A model generated the notes under the pieces. The model searched no databases, had not been told where the DNA came from, and saw only the letters and a program-made list of their open reading frames with translations. This document shows positions 16,807-26,543 of a DNA stretch of 64,000 nucleotides, in pieces. The stretch is from Prosthecobacter debontii (GTDB lineage: Bacteria; Verrucomicrobiota; Verrucomicrobiia; Verrucomicrobiales; Akkermansiaceae): contig CAMBTP010000001.1 of assembly GCA_945870855.1 (NCBI GenBank), positions 1-64,000 of the forward strand, given 5' to 3'. A program made the position numbers and the translations under genes. The number at the start of each line of letters is the position of its first letter. The stretch's first letter is position 1.

Positions 16807-17343
16807 ATGGAAACCATCGACACCACCTCCACCCACGCCGCTTACGATTCAAAGATCGAGGGCAACATTATTTTCACGCAGGTGGATGCTGCGATTAACT
16901 GGATGCGGAAGAATTCCCTGTGGCCGATGCCGATGGGGTTGGCCTGCTGCGCGATCGAGCTGATGGCGACCGCCTCCTCGCGTTTCGATATCTCCCGCTT
17001 CGGTATGGAGGTGATGCGGTTTTCTCCGCGCCAGTCGGATGTGATGATCGTCGCCGGCACGGTCACTTACAAGATGGCGCTTGCCGTGAAACGTGTCTGG
17101 GATCAGATGCCGGAGCCGAAATGGTGCATCGCCATGGGTGCGTGCGCGTCCTCCGGCGGCATGTATCGCTCCTACGCCGTGCTGCAAGGAATCGACCAAC
17201 TCATTCCCGTTGACGTTTATATCTCCGGCTGCCCGCCGCGTCCTGAAGCCCTCATCGAGGGGCTGATGAAGCTCCAGGAGAAGATCGAGAAGGAAAGTTC
17301 TACCATGGATCAAAAGCGCACCTTCTTCGAGGAAAACGCGTAA
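16807..17343 (+). CDS. nuoB: NADH-quinone oxidoreductase subunit B
   Basis: The 178-aa subunit holds the terminal [4Fe-4S] cluster N2 of respiratory complex I. The four ligands are visible: the tandem pair C47-C48 in [10 protein letters not shown]113 in MGACASSGG, and C142 in [10 protein letters not shown]. The start ATG at 16807 removes a proline-rich extension of a longer frame that is not part of the family. nuoC follows 13 bp downstream, while nuoA is 19 kb away, so the complex I genes are split. NuoD is not seen after nuoC. Confidence 0.95.
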   Translation: METIDTTSTHAAYDSKIEGNIIFTQVDAAINWMRKNSLWPMPMGLACCAIELMATASSRFDISRFGMEVMRFSPRQSDVMIVAGTVTYKMALAVKRVWDQMPEPKWCIAMGACASSGGMYRSYAVLQGIDQLIPVDVYISGCPPRPEALIEGLMKLQEKIEKESSTMDQKRTFFEENA

Positions 17344-17356
17344 ACCATTTCCCCTT

Positions 17357-17926
17357 ATGTCCGCAACTAACGACATCCCCGCCCTCCGCTTAGAACTCGG
17401 CGAAGGTATCCTTTCTGAAAACGAATTTCGCGGCGAGAACACGCTAAATGTTTCCCTCGCAGCACTTCCAAAAGCACTCACCTTCTGCAAGGAAAAGCTC
17501 AACTACGAGCTTCTCCTCGATATCTCCTCGCTCGACCACTTCGGCGATGATCCACGTTTTGAGATCGTTTACGAACTCGCCTCACTCGACGACAAACGGC
17601 ACCTGCGATTCAAGGCCAAGGTTTCTGAGGACGAGTCCGTGCCAACTGCCATCCATCTCTGGAAAGCGGCAGACTGGCATGAGCGCGAGGTCTGGGACAT
17701 GATGGGCATCCCTTTCTCCGGCCACCCGAACCTTAAGCGTATCCTGATGTGGGAGGGCTACCCATTCTTCCCACTGCGCAAGGATTTCCCGCTCGCCGGG
17801 CGTCCCACCGACATGCCGGACGTGGCCTTCACCGGCGTAGCCCCGCTCGAAGGCGGTCCGTTTGTCACCGCACCCGGCGGCGAAACCATCGCCAAGCGCG
17901 AGCCGCGGGCGAGGCATCAGGAGTAA
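17357..17926 (+). CDS. nuoC: NADH-quinone oxidoreductase subunit C
   Basis: The 189-aa subunit of the peripheral arm of complex I (30-kDa subunit) shows the signature ERE(V/I)WDMMGIPFSGHPNLKRILM around residues 115-135 and PLRKDFPL just after. It contacts NuoB and NuoD. The usual next gene, nuoD, is absent here; instead a rhomboid gene follows after an 87-bp repeat block. It is likely co-transcribed with nuoB. Confidence 0.95.
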   Translation: MSATNDIPALRLELGEGILSENEFRGENTLNVSLAALPKALTFCKEKLNYELLLDISSLDHFGDDPRFEIVYELASLDDKRHLRFKAKVSEDESVPTAIHLWKAADWHEREVWDMMGIPFSGHPNLKRILMWEGYPFFPLRKDFPLAGRPTDMPDVAFTGVAPLEGGPFVTAPGGETIAKREPRARHQE

Positions 17927-18013
17927 ATTTCAAACTTCAAATTCCAAATTTCAATGAAGAGTTCCACGCTTATTTCCATCATTGGAATTTGAGATTTAAA
18001 ATTTGAAACTTAA
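17927..18013. repeat. Opposed period-7 AT-rich repeats
   Basis: The spacer between nuoC and the rhomboid gene is built of two opposed blocks, CAAACTTCAAATTCCAAATT on the left and GGAATTTGAGATTTAAAATT on the right. Together they form an imperfect hairpin, and the right block ends exactly at the ATG of the next gene. Confidence 0.75.
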
Positions 18014-18823
18014 ATGCGTCCTCCCGCCACTACCGAAACGATCGCGGAAATGGGTGGGGAATGGGGGAGGTTTTCGCGAGGCTTCAGACGATTGCGGGAA
18101 GCGAGGGCGACCTGGCAGATTCTGCGGATATTGATCGTTATCCAAGCGATTCCGGTCATCTGGGATCTGGTGTTTCCGCCTGGATACAGCGCCCCGGACA
18201 AGCTTTCGCAGGCTCAAATTCTCCTTGGACTGGCGAAGCCCAATTTCCTCTCCGGTGATTTCTGGCAGCCCTTTACCTACGCATTGATCCACGCCCATTG
18301 GCCGCATCTCTTTCTCAACGGCGCAGCGATCCTACTGCTCGGATCGAAGATTGAGCACTTCGCGGGACAAAGGACGATACAACTCGTGGCTCCTGCCGCC
18401 GCGCTCGCGGGTGGATTATTTTTCCTCCTGCTCTCGCCAAGACTCAGCGCCGATCCCCAGACGCTGGTTGGCTCGTCGGCTCTTTGCTTCGCGTTTCTGA
18501 CTCTGCACACCACATTATCGCCTGAATCGAAATTCTTTCCCTTTTTTATCAACGGGAAATGGCTGGGAATTGGCGTGATCATTTCGACCCTGATCTTCTC
18601 GCTTCTGAATCCGGATCTGCCCACCGGTCCTTTAGCTCGGTTGGGTGGCCATCTTTCGAAAAACTATTTTCCTGACCTCTTCCAGATCAGCCACGCCTGC
18701 CACTTTGGCGGTTCGCTGGCGGGTTATCTCGCGGGACGGTTCCTGCTGCGCCCGCGCGTTACGATCCAATCCCTCCGCCGGGACAGGGAGAAGCGGGAAG
18801 GTAAGAACATGCTAACGCGCTGA
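18014..18823 (+). CDS. Rhomboid-family intramembrane serine protease
   Basis: The 269-aa membrane protein has about six hydrophobic segments. The rhomboid landmarks are WQPFTYALIHAHWPHLFLN in loop 1, the active-site region LVGSSALCF (S155 in GxSx) and the helix-6 histidine H230 in HFGGSLAGYLAG. It would cleave transmembrane helices within the membrane. The nucleophile motif GSSA departs from the usual GxSG, so activity should be treated with caution. The ATG is directly preceded by the AT-rich repeat. Confidence 0.78.
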   Translation: MRPPATTETIAEMGGEWGRFSRGFRRLREARATWQILRILIVIQAIPVIWDLVFPPGYSAPDKLSQAQILLGLAKPNFLSGDFWQPFTYALIHAHWPHLFLNGAAILLLGSKIEHFAGQRTIQLVAPAAALAGGLFFLLLSPRLSADPQTLVGSSALCFAFLTLHTTLSPESKFFPFFINGKWLGIGVIISTLIFSLLNPDLPTGPLARLGGHLSKNYFPDLFQISHACHFGGSLAGYLAGRFLLRPRVTIQSLRRDREKREGKNMLTR

Positions 18824-18884
18824 AAGCAAAACGGGATACCCCGCAAAGGGTATTCGCGTCAAATTAAGGGAATTAGCGCTGCCG

Positions 18885-18997
18885 CTGGGATCGCGGGTTT
18901 TAAACCCGCATGTCCATGAACAAGCGAAAGGTAAAAGCCTCGAAGGTCTATTTTTTCTCCAATCATGAGCTTGCGAGTTATAAACTCGCGTTCCCAG
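18885..18997. repeat. Inverted repeat with self-complementary arms
   Basis: Arm 18885-18912 (CTGGGATCGCGGGTTTTAAA and on) and arm 18970-18997 are related in inverse orientation with several mismatches. Each arm is itself nearly palindromic, GCGGGTTTTAAACCCGC and GCGAGTTATAAACTCGC. It lies between the convergent rhomboid and bamA genes and may serve as a bidirectional terminator. No gene is seen between 18824 and 19053. Confidence 0.7.
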
Positions 18998-19053
18998 CCC
19001 CTTAACTTGACGAGTATGTCGCAAAAGGGATGCCGTCGCGGTAAAGCTACCGT

Positions 19054-21405
19054 TTAGTATTGGTAGTTCAGGTAGAAGTTGAACTGTCCTCCCTTGTCCG
19101 CTTCAACATCGGGCGAGCTGATGGGGATCGCGTAATCAAGAGCGAGCGGGACGGGGCTGATTGGCAGCTTGAGGCGGATACCCATACCGAAGTCACTGTA
19201 AACATCTTCCGGGGCGATGTCCCAAGCGCCTGTATTGACGAAACCTGTATCATAAAATACCGCTGCGCGCACCGTCTCGATGATGGGCACGGTGTATTCC
19301 ACGGTGAGGTAGGCGAGCGAATTGCCGCCGACAACCTCGCCAGATCCTCCCGGACCATTATCGCGAGGACCGCCAATGTCGCGGAACTCGAAGCCACGGA
19401 GGGTTCTGCCACCGCCGAGGAACATGCGCTCGAAGACGGGCACGTCGCCGTCAATTGCGTCCACGAAGGCGATCTCGCCGTTGACGGAGAGGATCGTATC
19501 CCACTTGAGATTCCAGTATTTAGCACCTTGGGCGGATAATGTCAGAGTATCCACATCACCACCGAATACCGCTCCAGCCATGGCGAGGGAAACATCCAAG
19601 CGCTCTCCCTTGCGGGCTAAGATCGTGCTGTCACGGTTGTCGTAAAGGTAGTTCAGCGCCACCGCGCTACGGATGAAATCGCCGTCCTCCACGTTGGCCT
19701 TGTAAAACGCTGTTGCTCCTGATTCCACATCGATACCGATTTCTTCCAAGCGGTATTCGAGTTTGAGGGAGGATTTATCAGTCAGCGGCTTGCGGACGTA
19801 AATTGCAGTGCCCACGTTGGTTTGTTCATAGACATCACTCAAATAAGTGGACTGGCGGTAAAATAGCTCGCCACCAAGCGAGAGTTGCTGATCAAGGAAC
19901 CAGGGCTCTACAAGCGACACGCTGAATTCACTGCGCTCCGAACCAGCGCGTACGCTCATCGAGAAGCGCTGGCCACCGCCGGTGAAGTTCCACGGGTTCG
20001 TAATGTCGAAATTGGTCTGCTCCAAGGTGAGGAAACCGACGATGTTATCAATCGAGCTGAAGCCAGCGCCGATGCCAACCGAGCCGGTGCTGCGCTCTTC
20101 GACTAGGATATCTACATCGCGGTATCCCGCTCCGCCCGGGTTTCCGGAGGCCTGAACGTCGCCGAAATACTGGAGGTTTTCGAGACGGGCTTTAGTAGTT
20201 TCAAGCTCCACGGTGTTAAACCAATCACCGGGATTGAGCGGAACCTCGCGGCGAATCACCTTATCCTTTGTCTTGGTATTACCTTGGATGTTCACGCGCC
20301 CGACCTTGAAGCGGGAGCCTTCGGTGACTTGGTATTTCACGGTGACACGGTTTGGGCCGGCATCCTTGATGTCCGGAGAAACAAGCGCGTCGGCGTATCC
20401 ACGTGAGCCGTAGAAACTGCGGATCGTCTTGATGTCATCACGCATTTTTGCGGAGGAGTAGGCGTCGCCACCGTTCAATGTCATAGAGGGGTAGAGTTCT
20501 TCAGATTTGAAAACTGTCATACTTCCGAAGCTCACCCCTGCGACCGTGTATTTCTCGCCCTCATTGATCGGAATGACAAGATCCACCCTGCCATCTCCAA
20601 CTGGATCGCGGCGCATGCCTGGGCTGCTAGCGCGGAGGTAACCGTTGCTGCGGTAATAATCGATCACGGCGTCGAGATCCTCGTCGAGCTGGTAGGATTC
20701 GAAGCGGCCGGACTTTGTTAGCCACGAGAACCAACCCTTTTCCTTCGTCTTCATCTCCTTTTTCAACTCGGGGGTGGTGAACACCGTGTTGCCCTCGAAG
20801 CGGATTTTACGGACTTCGTTTTTCGAACCCTCGTCGATCACGAAAATAAGGTCGGAAAGGCCGGCCTGGCCGGTTTCTTGAATGCGATGGGTTACCAGCA
20901 CGTCGGGGTAGCCGTAACCTTGGTAGTATTTTTCGATATTGCGGCGGGCTTCTAAAATTTCGGAATCACTCATCGCACCACCGGATTTCAGCTTGGTTTC
21001 CTTAGCTAGCTTCTGATCGGAAAATACGGTGGCACCCACGAAACCCACACCGTTGATGGTGGGGCGGGTAAGGATATCTGTGATAATGCGGACACCTGCG
21101 CCATCAGGCTCTGCGAGGAAGCGGACATCATCGACGAGCCCGGACTCGAAAAGTGTCTTGATGTCATTGTCCAAGCTTTCCGCGCGGTATTGCGAGCCCG
21201 CTTTGGTTGACATCAGGTTGCGTATTCTTGCCTCGTCCACCGTTTTTGCATCCCGGTAGCGGATGGCAACCTCCGTGATGTTTTTTCCTTCGAAATCCTG
21301 TGCGTATAGATGTCCAGCGAAGGTCGCGGCAAGAACCATCGCGGTGAGAGCCAAGCGGCGGGCGAACGCTCCGAGGCGCAGAGAGGAAATTTTTGAGTGG
21401 ATCAT
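19054..21405 (-). CDS. bamA: Outer membrane protein assembly factor BamA
   Basis: The 783-aa protein has a signal peptide ending near HLYAQ, five POTRA domains (roughly residues 35-400, with the typical FEGNTVFTTPELKK and VNIQGNTKTKDKVIRRE repeats) and a C-terminal beta-barrel. The barrel shows GIGAGFSSIDNI, FLGGGRTLRGFEFRDIGP-like and the terminal strand ending in aromatic NYQY. The RGF of the conserved (V/I)RGF loop is present. BamA inserts outer-membrane proteins, so the organism is diderm. The ATG at 21405 starts the signal peptide. Confidence 0.95.
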   Translation of the reverse strand: MIHSKISSLRLGAFARRLALTAMVLAATFAGHLYAQDFEGKNITEVAIRYRDAKTVDEARIRNLMSTKAGSQYRAESLDNDIKTLFESGLVDDVRFLAEPDGAGVRIITDILTRPTINGVGFVGATVFSDQKLAKETKLKSGGAMSDSEILEARRNIEKYYQGYGYPDVLVTHRIQETGQAGLSDLIFVIDEGSKNEVRKIRFEGNTVFTTPELKKEMKTKEKGWFSWLTKSGRFESYQLDEDLDAVIDYYRSNGYLRASSPGMRRDPVGDGRVDLVIPINEGEKYTVAGVSFGSMTVFKSEELYPSMTLNGGDAYSSAKMRDDIKTIRSFYGSRGYADALVSPDIKDAGPNRVTVKYQVTEGSRFKVGRVNIQGNTKTKDKVIRREVPLNPGDWFNTVELETTKARLENLQYFGDVQASGNPGGAGYRDVDILVEERSTGSVGIGAGFSSIDNIVGFLTLEQTNFDITNPWNFTGGGQRFSMSVRAGSERSEFSVSLVEPWFLDQQLSLGGELFYRQSTYLSDVYEQTNVGTAIYVRKPLTDKSSLKLEYRLEEIGIDVESGATAFYKANVEDGDFIRSAVALNYLYDNRDSTILARKGERLDVSLAMAGAVFGGDVDTLTLSAQGAKYWNLKWDTILSVNGEIAFVDAIDGDVPVFERMFLGGGRTLRGFEFRDIGGPRDNGPGGSGEVVGGNSLAYLTVEYTVPIIETVRAAVFYDTGFVNTGAWDIAPEDVYSDFGMGIRLKLPISPVPLALDYAIPISSPDVEADKGGQFNFYLNYQY

Positions 21406-21631
21406 AATGTGCAAGCGGTGTGCCTTATGAATGACTCTGGCACACAAAGCGTCAAGGCAATAGCTTGCCTGTTAAAGCTCCGCCGCGCCGACAATTTGTT
21501 ATCCAAATCGCCAACCCATCATCTATCTTGGTGAAACTGGCGCTGTCCGTTCTGAGGGAAAGACAGAAAATAGTGGGAAAGGAGATTAAAACATCACCAC
21601 CGATGAGCCGGAGTCTGCGATGAGGAATGAG

Positions 21632-23731
21632 CTACTTCATCGCGCGGTAAGTGCGGATCATTTCCAGGAAAGGCGGTAGGTAGTTCTGCGCTTTTCCCTC
21701 GCCGATGCCAGGGATAACCAAAGCTTCGGCGATGCTTGAGGGCATGTATCGAGTGAGGGACTCGAGCACCTTGTTGGAAAAAACGACGTAGGGCGGCACG
21801 CTGTCTTTTTTCGCCATCCGAAAGCGCAAATCCTTGAGCATGGTGAAAAGCTGCGGATCATACTCCTTTTCCGAAAGTCCCTCGGGCTTTGCGATCTCAT
21901 CGGGCCAGCGGAGTTCGAAATTTTCCTTCCCCAGCATCACTGCCTCGCCGCGCAGCGAAAGGGTCATGAGCGGATATTCGCCGGTCTGGGTGATGACAAG
22001 TCCCTCCTCGGCTAGCGAGCGAAATAGAGCGTTGAGGTAGCCAGTCGTTTTCCCGGCGAGAATGCCGTAGGTGGTGAGTTGGTCGAGACGCACGCTAAGG
22101 ATTTCCTGCGACTTGCTGCCGGAGAGCATCTGGATGATGCGGCCTTTGCCGAATTTTCCATCCCATCCGTCCGAGCCGCGGCGCGACATCCGCGCCACGC
22201 CGGCTAGCGCTTTCCTGACCATCTGCGCCTCTTCCTCTGTCGGTTTGCGGAAATCCCCCGCACTGCGCTCCCTACAGACATCGCAGTTCCCGCAAGTCGA
22301 GGCGTTGGCCTCGCCAAAATATTCGAGAATCCACTTCTGCCGGCATGTCCGCGCGTAGCACATCTCGACCATCGCCTTGAGCTTCTCACGGTCGCGGGTG
22401 TCCTTTTCCTCCATCGCCTTCTCATCGATGGCGAGATCGCGCGTCAAGATATCCGGTTTCAGCAAACGCGTGCCCCGCATCCGTTTCCCCTTCACATCGA
22501 ACCGCTCGATAAAACGCCCCCGCGCCAGAATGGTCAGCGCGCTGCCTACCGCCATGGAGTTTTTCACATCCGCGTGCTCCGCGATGTCCTCCAGCGTGCG
22601 GAAAACCTCGTGGTTCTTGTCCGCCTCGTTGAGCAGGTATTGGTAAATTTGGCGCACCGTCGTCGCGGAGGGATTCGCGCCGTCGATGAAAAATTCTTGG
22701 GTCCGCGTATCGGCGTAATTGAACAGCAGCTCGCACACCGCCGCCTCGCCATCACGACCCGCGCGCCCCGCTTCCTGATAGTATGCCTCCACGCTTCCCG
22801 GAATCTCGTAGTGGATAACGAAACGCACATCGCCGCGGTCGATGCCCATCCCGAACGCATTCGTCGCCACCGCGACATCGATCTTTTTGGAAATAAAAAT
22901 CTCCTGCGCCTTGACCCGCTCGGCGTCGCCCATGCCGCCGTGGTAGGCCACGCATTTCAGGCCCCAGCTCGCCAGTGTTTCGGAAACGAGATCCACTTTT
23001 TTCCGCGTGGCGCAGTAGATGATCCCGGTCTTGTGCGCCGCGATAACCGCCCGCATCCGCTCGTCCTTCTGCACCGCTTTTTCCACTGGCGTGATCGCCA
23101 GCGAGAGGTTGGGCCGCGAGAAACCGCTGACGCGCTCGAACGGCTCGCGCAGGCCGAGGGTTTTCAGGATGTCCTCGCGAACTACGGGAGTCGCCGTAGC
23201 TGTTAGAGCCACGCACTGCGGCCTGCCGATTTTCTCCAACGCCTTCCCTAACCGCATGTAGTCCGGCCGGAAATCATGCCCCCACTGTGAGAGGCAGTGC
23301 GCCTCGTCGATCGCAAACAGCGAGATCTCCACCCCCTCCAGCGCCCGTAAAAAACTCTCCGCCCTGAACCGCTCCGGAGCCACATACACCAGCTTGAACT
23401 CGCCGTTGCGCATCCCGTCGAGCCGCTCTTTCTGCTCCGGCCATGACAGGGTGGAATTGATCAGCGTCGCCGCAATGCCCCGCGCCTGCAGCGCATCGAC
23501 CTGATCCTTCATCAGCGCGATCAACGGGGAAATCACCAACGTCACGCCGGGGAAGCACAGCGCCGGAATCTGGAAGCACAACGATTTTCCCCCACCCGTC
23601 GGCATCACCACCAGCCCGTCGCGCCCGGATACGATCTCCGCAATCACCTCCTCCTGCCCGTCGAGGAAATTAGAAAAACCGAAGTGCTCCTTGAGCGCCG
23701 CGCCCGGAGTCTTTAGTAAAGCTTTCTTCAT
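21632..23731 (-). CDS. recQ: ATP-dependent DNA helicase RecQ
   Basis: The 699-aa helicase has all RecQ parts in order. Motif I is MPTGGGKSL, the DEAH box is AIDEAHCLSQWGHDFRPDY, and helicase motif VI is YYQEAGRAGRDG. The zinc-binding region runs from CYARTCRQ to CGNCDVC, followed by the winged helix and a C-terminal HRDC domain with IPGIGEGKAQNYLP. It acts in recombination and fork repair. The ATG at 23731, giving MKKALLKTPGAALKEHFGF, is chosen because the family starts here; longer frames overlap the promoter of the divergent gene. Confidence 0.95.
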   Translation of the reverse strand: MKKALLKTPGAALKEHFGFSNFLDGQEEVIAEIVSGRDGLVVMPTGGGKSLCFQIPALCFPGVTLVISPLIALMKDQVDALQARGIAATLINSTLSWPEQKERLDGMRNGEFKLVYVAPERFRAESFLRALEGVEISLFAIDEAHCLSQWGHDFRPDYMRLGKALEKIGRPQCVALTATATPVVREDILKTLGLREPFERVSGFSRPNLSLAITPVEKAVQKDERMRAVIAAHKTGIIYCATRKKVDLVSETLASWGLKCVAYHGGMGDAERVKAQEIFISKKIDVAVATNAFGMGIDRGDVRFVIHYEIPGSVEAYYQEAGRAGRDGEAAVCELLFNYADTRTQEFFIDGANPSATTVRQIYQYLLNEADKNHEVFRTLEDIAEHADVKNSMAVGSALTILARGRFIERFDVKGKRMRGTRLLKPDILTRDLAIDEKAMEEKDTRDREKLKAMVEMCYARTCRQKWILEYFGEANASTCGNCDVCRERSAGDFRKPTEEEAQMVRKALAGVARMSRRGSDGWDGKFGKGRIIQMLSGSKSQEILSVRLDQLTTYGILAGKTTGYLNALFRSLAEEGLVITQTGEYPLMTLSLRGEAVMLGKENFELRWPDEIAKPEGLSEKEYDPQLFTMLKDLRFRMAKKDSVPPYVVFSNKVLESLTRYMPSSIAEALVIPGIGEGKAQNYLPPFLEMIRTYRAMK

Positions 23732-23847
23732 TTCATTTTCTGCAGCCACGCCGCGGAGCATGAGTGATATCACGCCGCGAGGCAACCACTTGACGAAACG
23801 AGGGCGAAAGCGGAGCATTAGCTATCGGTAAATTGCAATCTCCGCAC

Positions 23848-24507
23848 ATGTATCATCAAAACTCATCTCGCCGCCGCTTCGTACGCAACTTCGCCCTTGG
23901 TGCCGCCGGGCTGTGGCTTCCCGGAGCCTTCGCCGAGGAGCTCACGCAAACCGCGACACAGGGCGAGGGGCCGTTCTACCCCGTCGATCTCCCTCTCGAC
24001 ACCGATAATGATCTTATCGTTATCAATGACAGCCTGACACCGTCCGTTGGAGAAATTACACACCTCAGTGGGCGCATCCTCAGCCCCACCGGAGCGCCGA
24101 TCCGCAACGCGCTCGTCGAAATCTGGCAGGTGGATCACCACGGCGTCTATCTCCACAAAGGCAGTAACGGGCGCGAAAAGCGCGATTCAAATTTCCAAGG
24201 ATTCGGGCGTTTCCTCACCGGCACCAGCGGCGAATACTATTTCCGCACCGTCAAGCCCGTCGCCTATCCCGGTCGCACCCCGCACATCCATTTCGCGGTG
24301 AAACTCAAAGGCCGGGAAAAATGGACTTCCCAGCTCTACATCAAAGGCGAGCCGCAGAACGAGAAAGACGGGCTGCTCTCGCGAGTGAAGGACGCAAAGA
24401 AGCGCGCATCTATCATCCAAGAGTTCGCACCCCTCTCTGACAGCAAACTCGGTGAGCTGTCAGTAAAGTTCGACATCGTCATGGGCTTTACGCCTAGCGA
24501 TATGTGA
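23848..24507 (+). CDS. Secreted intradiol ring-cleavage dioxygenase-like protein
   Basis: The 219-aa protein begins with a twin-arginine-like signal (SSRRRFVRNFALGAAG). The body matches the intradiol dioxygenase fold: GEGPFYPVD, then LSGRILSPTGAPIRNALVEIWQVD, and the iron-site segment VAYPGRTPHIHFAV, giving a Tyr and the HxH ligands with another Tyr in HHGVYLHK. True members (catechol or protocatechuate dioxygenases) open catechol rings with a non-haem iron(III). A secreted, Tat-exported relative has an uncertain substrate. It is divergent from recQ. Confidence 0.82.
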   Translation: MYHQNSSRRRFVRNFALGAAGLWLPGAFAEELTQTATQGEGPFYPVDLPLDTDNDLIVINDSLTPSVGEITHLSGRILSPTGAPIRNALVEIWQVDHHGVYLHKGSNGREKRDSNFQGFGRFLTGTSGEYYFRTVKPVAYPGRTPHIHFAVKLKGREKWTSQLYIKGEPQNEKDGLLSRVKDAKKRASIIQEFAPLSDSKLGELSVKFDIVMGFTPSDM

Positions 24508-24563
24508 GTGGATGAAAGCTTTCCCCCAAGCGCGATTCCGGTCTTTAATCGATAACAAACTCA

Positions 24564-25961
24564 ATGAGAAATTTCCTCTGCCTCCTTTCCGCGCTCCTTG
24601 CTTTTTTCCCCGGACTCCTCCCTGCACAGGCAGAACCCGACACCGCTAAGAAAAACAAGGTCGTCATCATCCCCATCCGCGAGCAGATCGCGCCGCCAGA
24701 ACTCCATGTCCTCCGTCGCGGGCTGAAAATGGCCATCGAGCAGGACGCGGACACGGTCATCGTTGATATGGAAACTCCCGGCGGTCGCCTCGATGTCACC
24801 TTCGACATGCTCAAGGCCATCGAGAAATTCCCCGGCAAAGTCATCACTTACGTGAACAGCGAGGCGATCTCGGCGGGTGCGCTTATTTCTGCCGGGACGG
24901 ATGAGATTTATTTCTCGCCATCCGGCATCATCGGGGCGGCGGCTCCCGTTTCTGGCAGCGGCGAGGACATCGATGCGACGATGAAACAAAAAATCGTGTC
25001 TTACCTGAAAGCCCGCGTCCGCGCCATTTCCAATGGCAAGGGATACCGTGGCGACGTCATCTCTGCCATGATCGATGCCGATTTTGAATTCAAGATCGGC
25101 AAGGAAATCATCAAACCCAAAGGCGAGCTTCTCACCATTACTGCCACCGAGGCCATGAAAGCTTATGGCAAACCCGCCCAGCCTCTCCTTGGCGCGGGCA
25201 TCTCGCCTGACATGGATAGCCTCATGGATACCCTGCTTGGAAAAGGCAACTACACCGTCATCTGCCTTGAGATTACTTGGTCGGAAAAAATCGCCCAATA
25301 CATTACCAGCATCGCCCCGCTTTTACTCGCCGCCGGGCTCGTGCTGATTTTCATCGAGTTCAAGACACCCGGCTTCGGCCTGTTCGGCATCGGCGGCGGC
25401 ATCCTGCTTGCCATCGTATTCTTCGGCCACCACGCGGCGGGGCTGTCGGGACACGAGGCGGCACTCTTTTTCTTCCTCGGCTTCGCGCTGGTAATGATCG
25501 ATGTGTTTTTAATCCCCGGCTTCATGCTGCTGGCCATCCCCGGCGCGCTGCTGATGCTCGGTTGCCTGCTCTGGGGCATGTCGGATATCTGGCCCGATCA
25601 ACCCATCGAGTGGGAATCGGATTTTCTTATCACACCCCTCGTCAACCTCGTCACTGGCACCGCCGGAGCCATCGTCATTTTCATCCTCTTGCTCCGCTAC
25701 ATGCCCAGCGGCGGTTTGTGGGGAAAAATGGTGCTCGCTTCCTCCATCGGAGGCGAAACTACCCTCGCCTCAACAGCCCGCAGCCAGCCCGCCCTGATCG
25801 GAGCCACCGGCCAAGCCGTCACCGCCCTTTTCCCCTCCGGCCAGATCGAGATCGATGGCAAACGCTACGACGCCCGCCTCGCCCTCGGCACCGCCACTCC
25901 CGGAACGGATGTGAAAGTCGTATCCGTCGGCGAATTTGAACTGACAGTGGAGGTGATCTAA
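24564..25961 (+). CDS. NfeD-family membrane serine protease (ClpP-class)
   Basis: The 465-aa protein has a signal peptide (1-23), an extracytoplasmic ClpP-class protease domain with S103 in NSEAISAGALISAG and a lysine dyad partner further on, then about four transmembrane helices (residues 245-385) and a C-terminal OB-fold NfeD domain ending ELTVEVI. Full-length NfeD proteases act next to flotillins in membrane quality control. The neighbours nfeD2 and floA support this; they are separated from it only by an inserted toxin-antitoxin locus. Confidence 0.9.
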   Translation: MRNFLCLLSALLAFFPGLLPAQAEPDTAKKNKVVIIPIREQIAPPELHVLRRGLKMAIEQDADTVIVDMETPGGRLDVTFDMLKAIEKFPGKVITYVNSEAISAGALISAGTDEIYFSPSGIIGAAAPVSGSGEDIDATMKQKIVSYLKARVRAISNGKGYRGDVISAMIDADFEFKIGKEIIKPKGELLTITATEAMKAYGKPAQPLLGAGISPDMDSLMDTLLGKGNYTVICLEITWSEKIAQYITSIAPLLLAAGLVLIFIEFKTPGFGLFGIGGGILLAIVFFGHHAAGLSGHEAALFFFLGFALVMIDVFLIPGFMLLAIPGALLMLGCLLWGMSDIWPDQPIEWESDFLITPLVNLVTGTAGAIVIFILLLRYMPSGGLWGKMVLASSIGGETTLASTARSQPALIGATGQAVTALFPSGQIEIDGKRYDARLALGTATPGTDVKVVSVGEFELTVEVI

Positions 25962-25999
25962 TTTCTCGCATAATCCGTATCATCCCGTATTTTACTACC

Positions 26000-26209
26000 A
26001 TGAGCATCGCGGAAATCAGAAAGCTCCCCATCCGGGAAAAATTCCAAATCCTGGAGGCATTGTGGGAGGACATGCGCGAGGAGGTTGAAAGGCAGGACAT
26101 CCCGGAATCGCACAAGAAGATCCTCGATGATTGCGAGGCCAGGGTTCTGGCGGGTGAGGAGAGGTTTTACAGCCTGGAAGAGGCAAGAAACGTGATCGGA
26201 CGACCGTGA
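26000..26209 (+). CDS. Addiction-module antitoxin
   Basis: The 69-aa protein, with LPIREKFQILEALWEDMRE and a C-terminal EEARNVIGRP, matches the short addiction-module antitoxin family (PF09720-like) found with RelE/ParE toxins. It would bind the toxin made from the overlapping gene. The stop overlaps the toxin start by GTGA. The locus splits the nfeD-nfeD2-floA cluster. Its toxin partner carries a frameshift. Confidence 0.8.
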   Translation: MSIAEIRKLPIREKFQILEALWEDMREEVERQDIPESHKKILDDCEARVLAGEERFYSLEEARNVIGRP

Positions 26210-26501
26210 TTTTTATTAAACTATCCCATACCGCCGTTGGCGGTTTGAAAAGCGGCTATTCATACTACGAACGCAAGGAAGCCGGATTGGGCGACTATTT
26301 CAAAAACACCCTGCTTGCTGAAATCGAAGGCCTCCGTGTCACGGCCGGCATTCATCGAATGATGCACGGACACCATAGGATGATTAGTCGTGTGTTTCCC
26401 TACGCCATCTACTACAAATTTAGTGACGATACAGCGAAGTGCGGGCGGTCATCGACTGCCGCAGGCATCCGGATTGGATCGAAAGCCAACTCCAAGGCTA
26501 G
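26206..26501 (+). pseudogene. RelE/ParE-type toxin with a frameshift
   Basis: The GTG at 26206 overlaps the antitoxin stop. The frame encodes YSYYERKEAGLGDYFKNTLL and HRMISRVFPYAIYYKFSDDT, the normal ParE core. Just after, near 26435, one base is lost. The expected ending EVRAVIDCRRHPDWIESQL is found in another frame and ends with TAG at 26499-26501. The unbroken frame instead runs to 26526 with unrelated residues. The C-terminal basic strand used for ribosome or gyrase contact is therefore replaced. Confidence 0.8.
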
Positions 26502-26504
26502 CCT

Positions 26505-26540
26505 CTTCTTGAGGTTTAGAGTTTAAAATTTAAAATTTTC
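26505..26540. repeat. Period-7 AT-rich repeat before nfeD2
   Basis: CTTGAGGTTTAGAGTTTAAA continues as TTTAAAATTT and ends 3 nt before the GTG start of the next gene. It is the same type as the blocks before gatB, thyA and rarA. Confidence 0.72.
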
Positions 26541-26543
26541 CCA

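Noticed and set aside
24561..25298. 245-codon open frame antisense to nfeD
   Set aside because: No family motifs; overlaps the protease domain of a well-supported gene.
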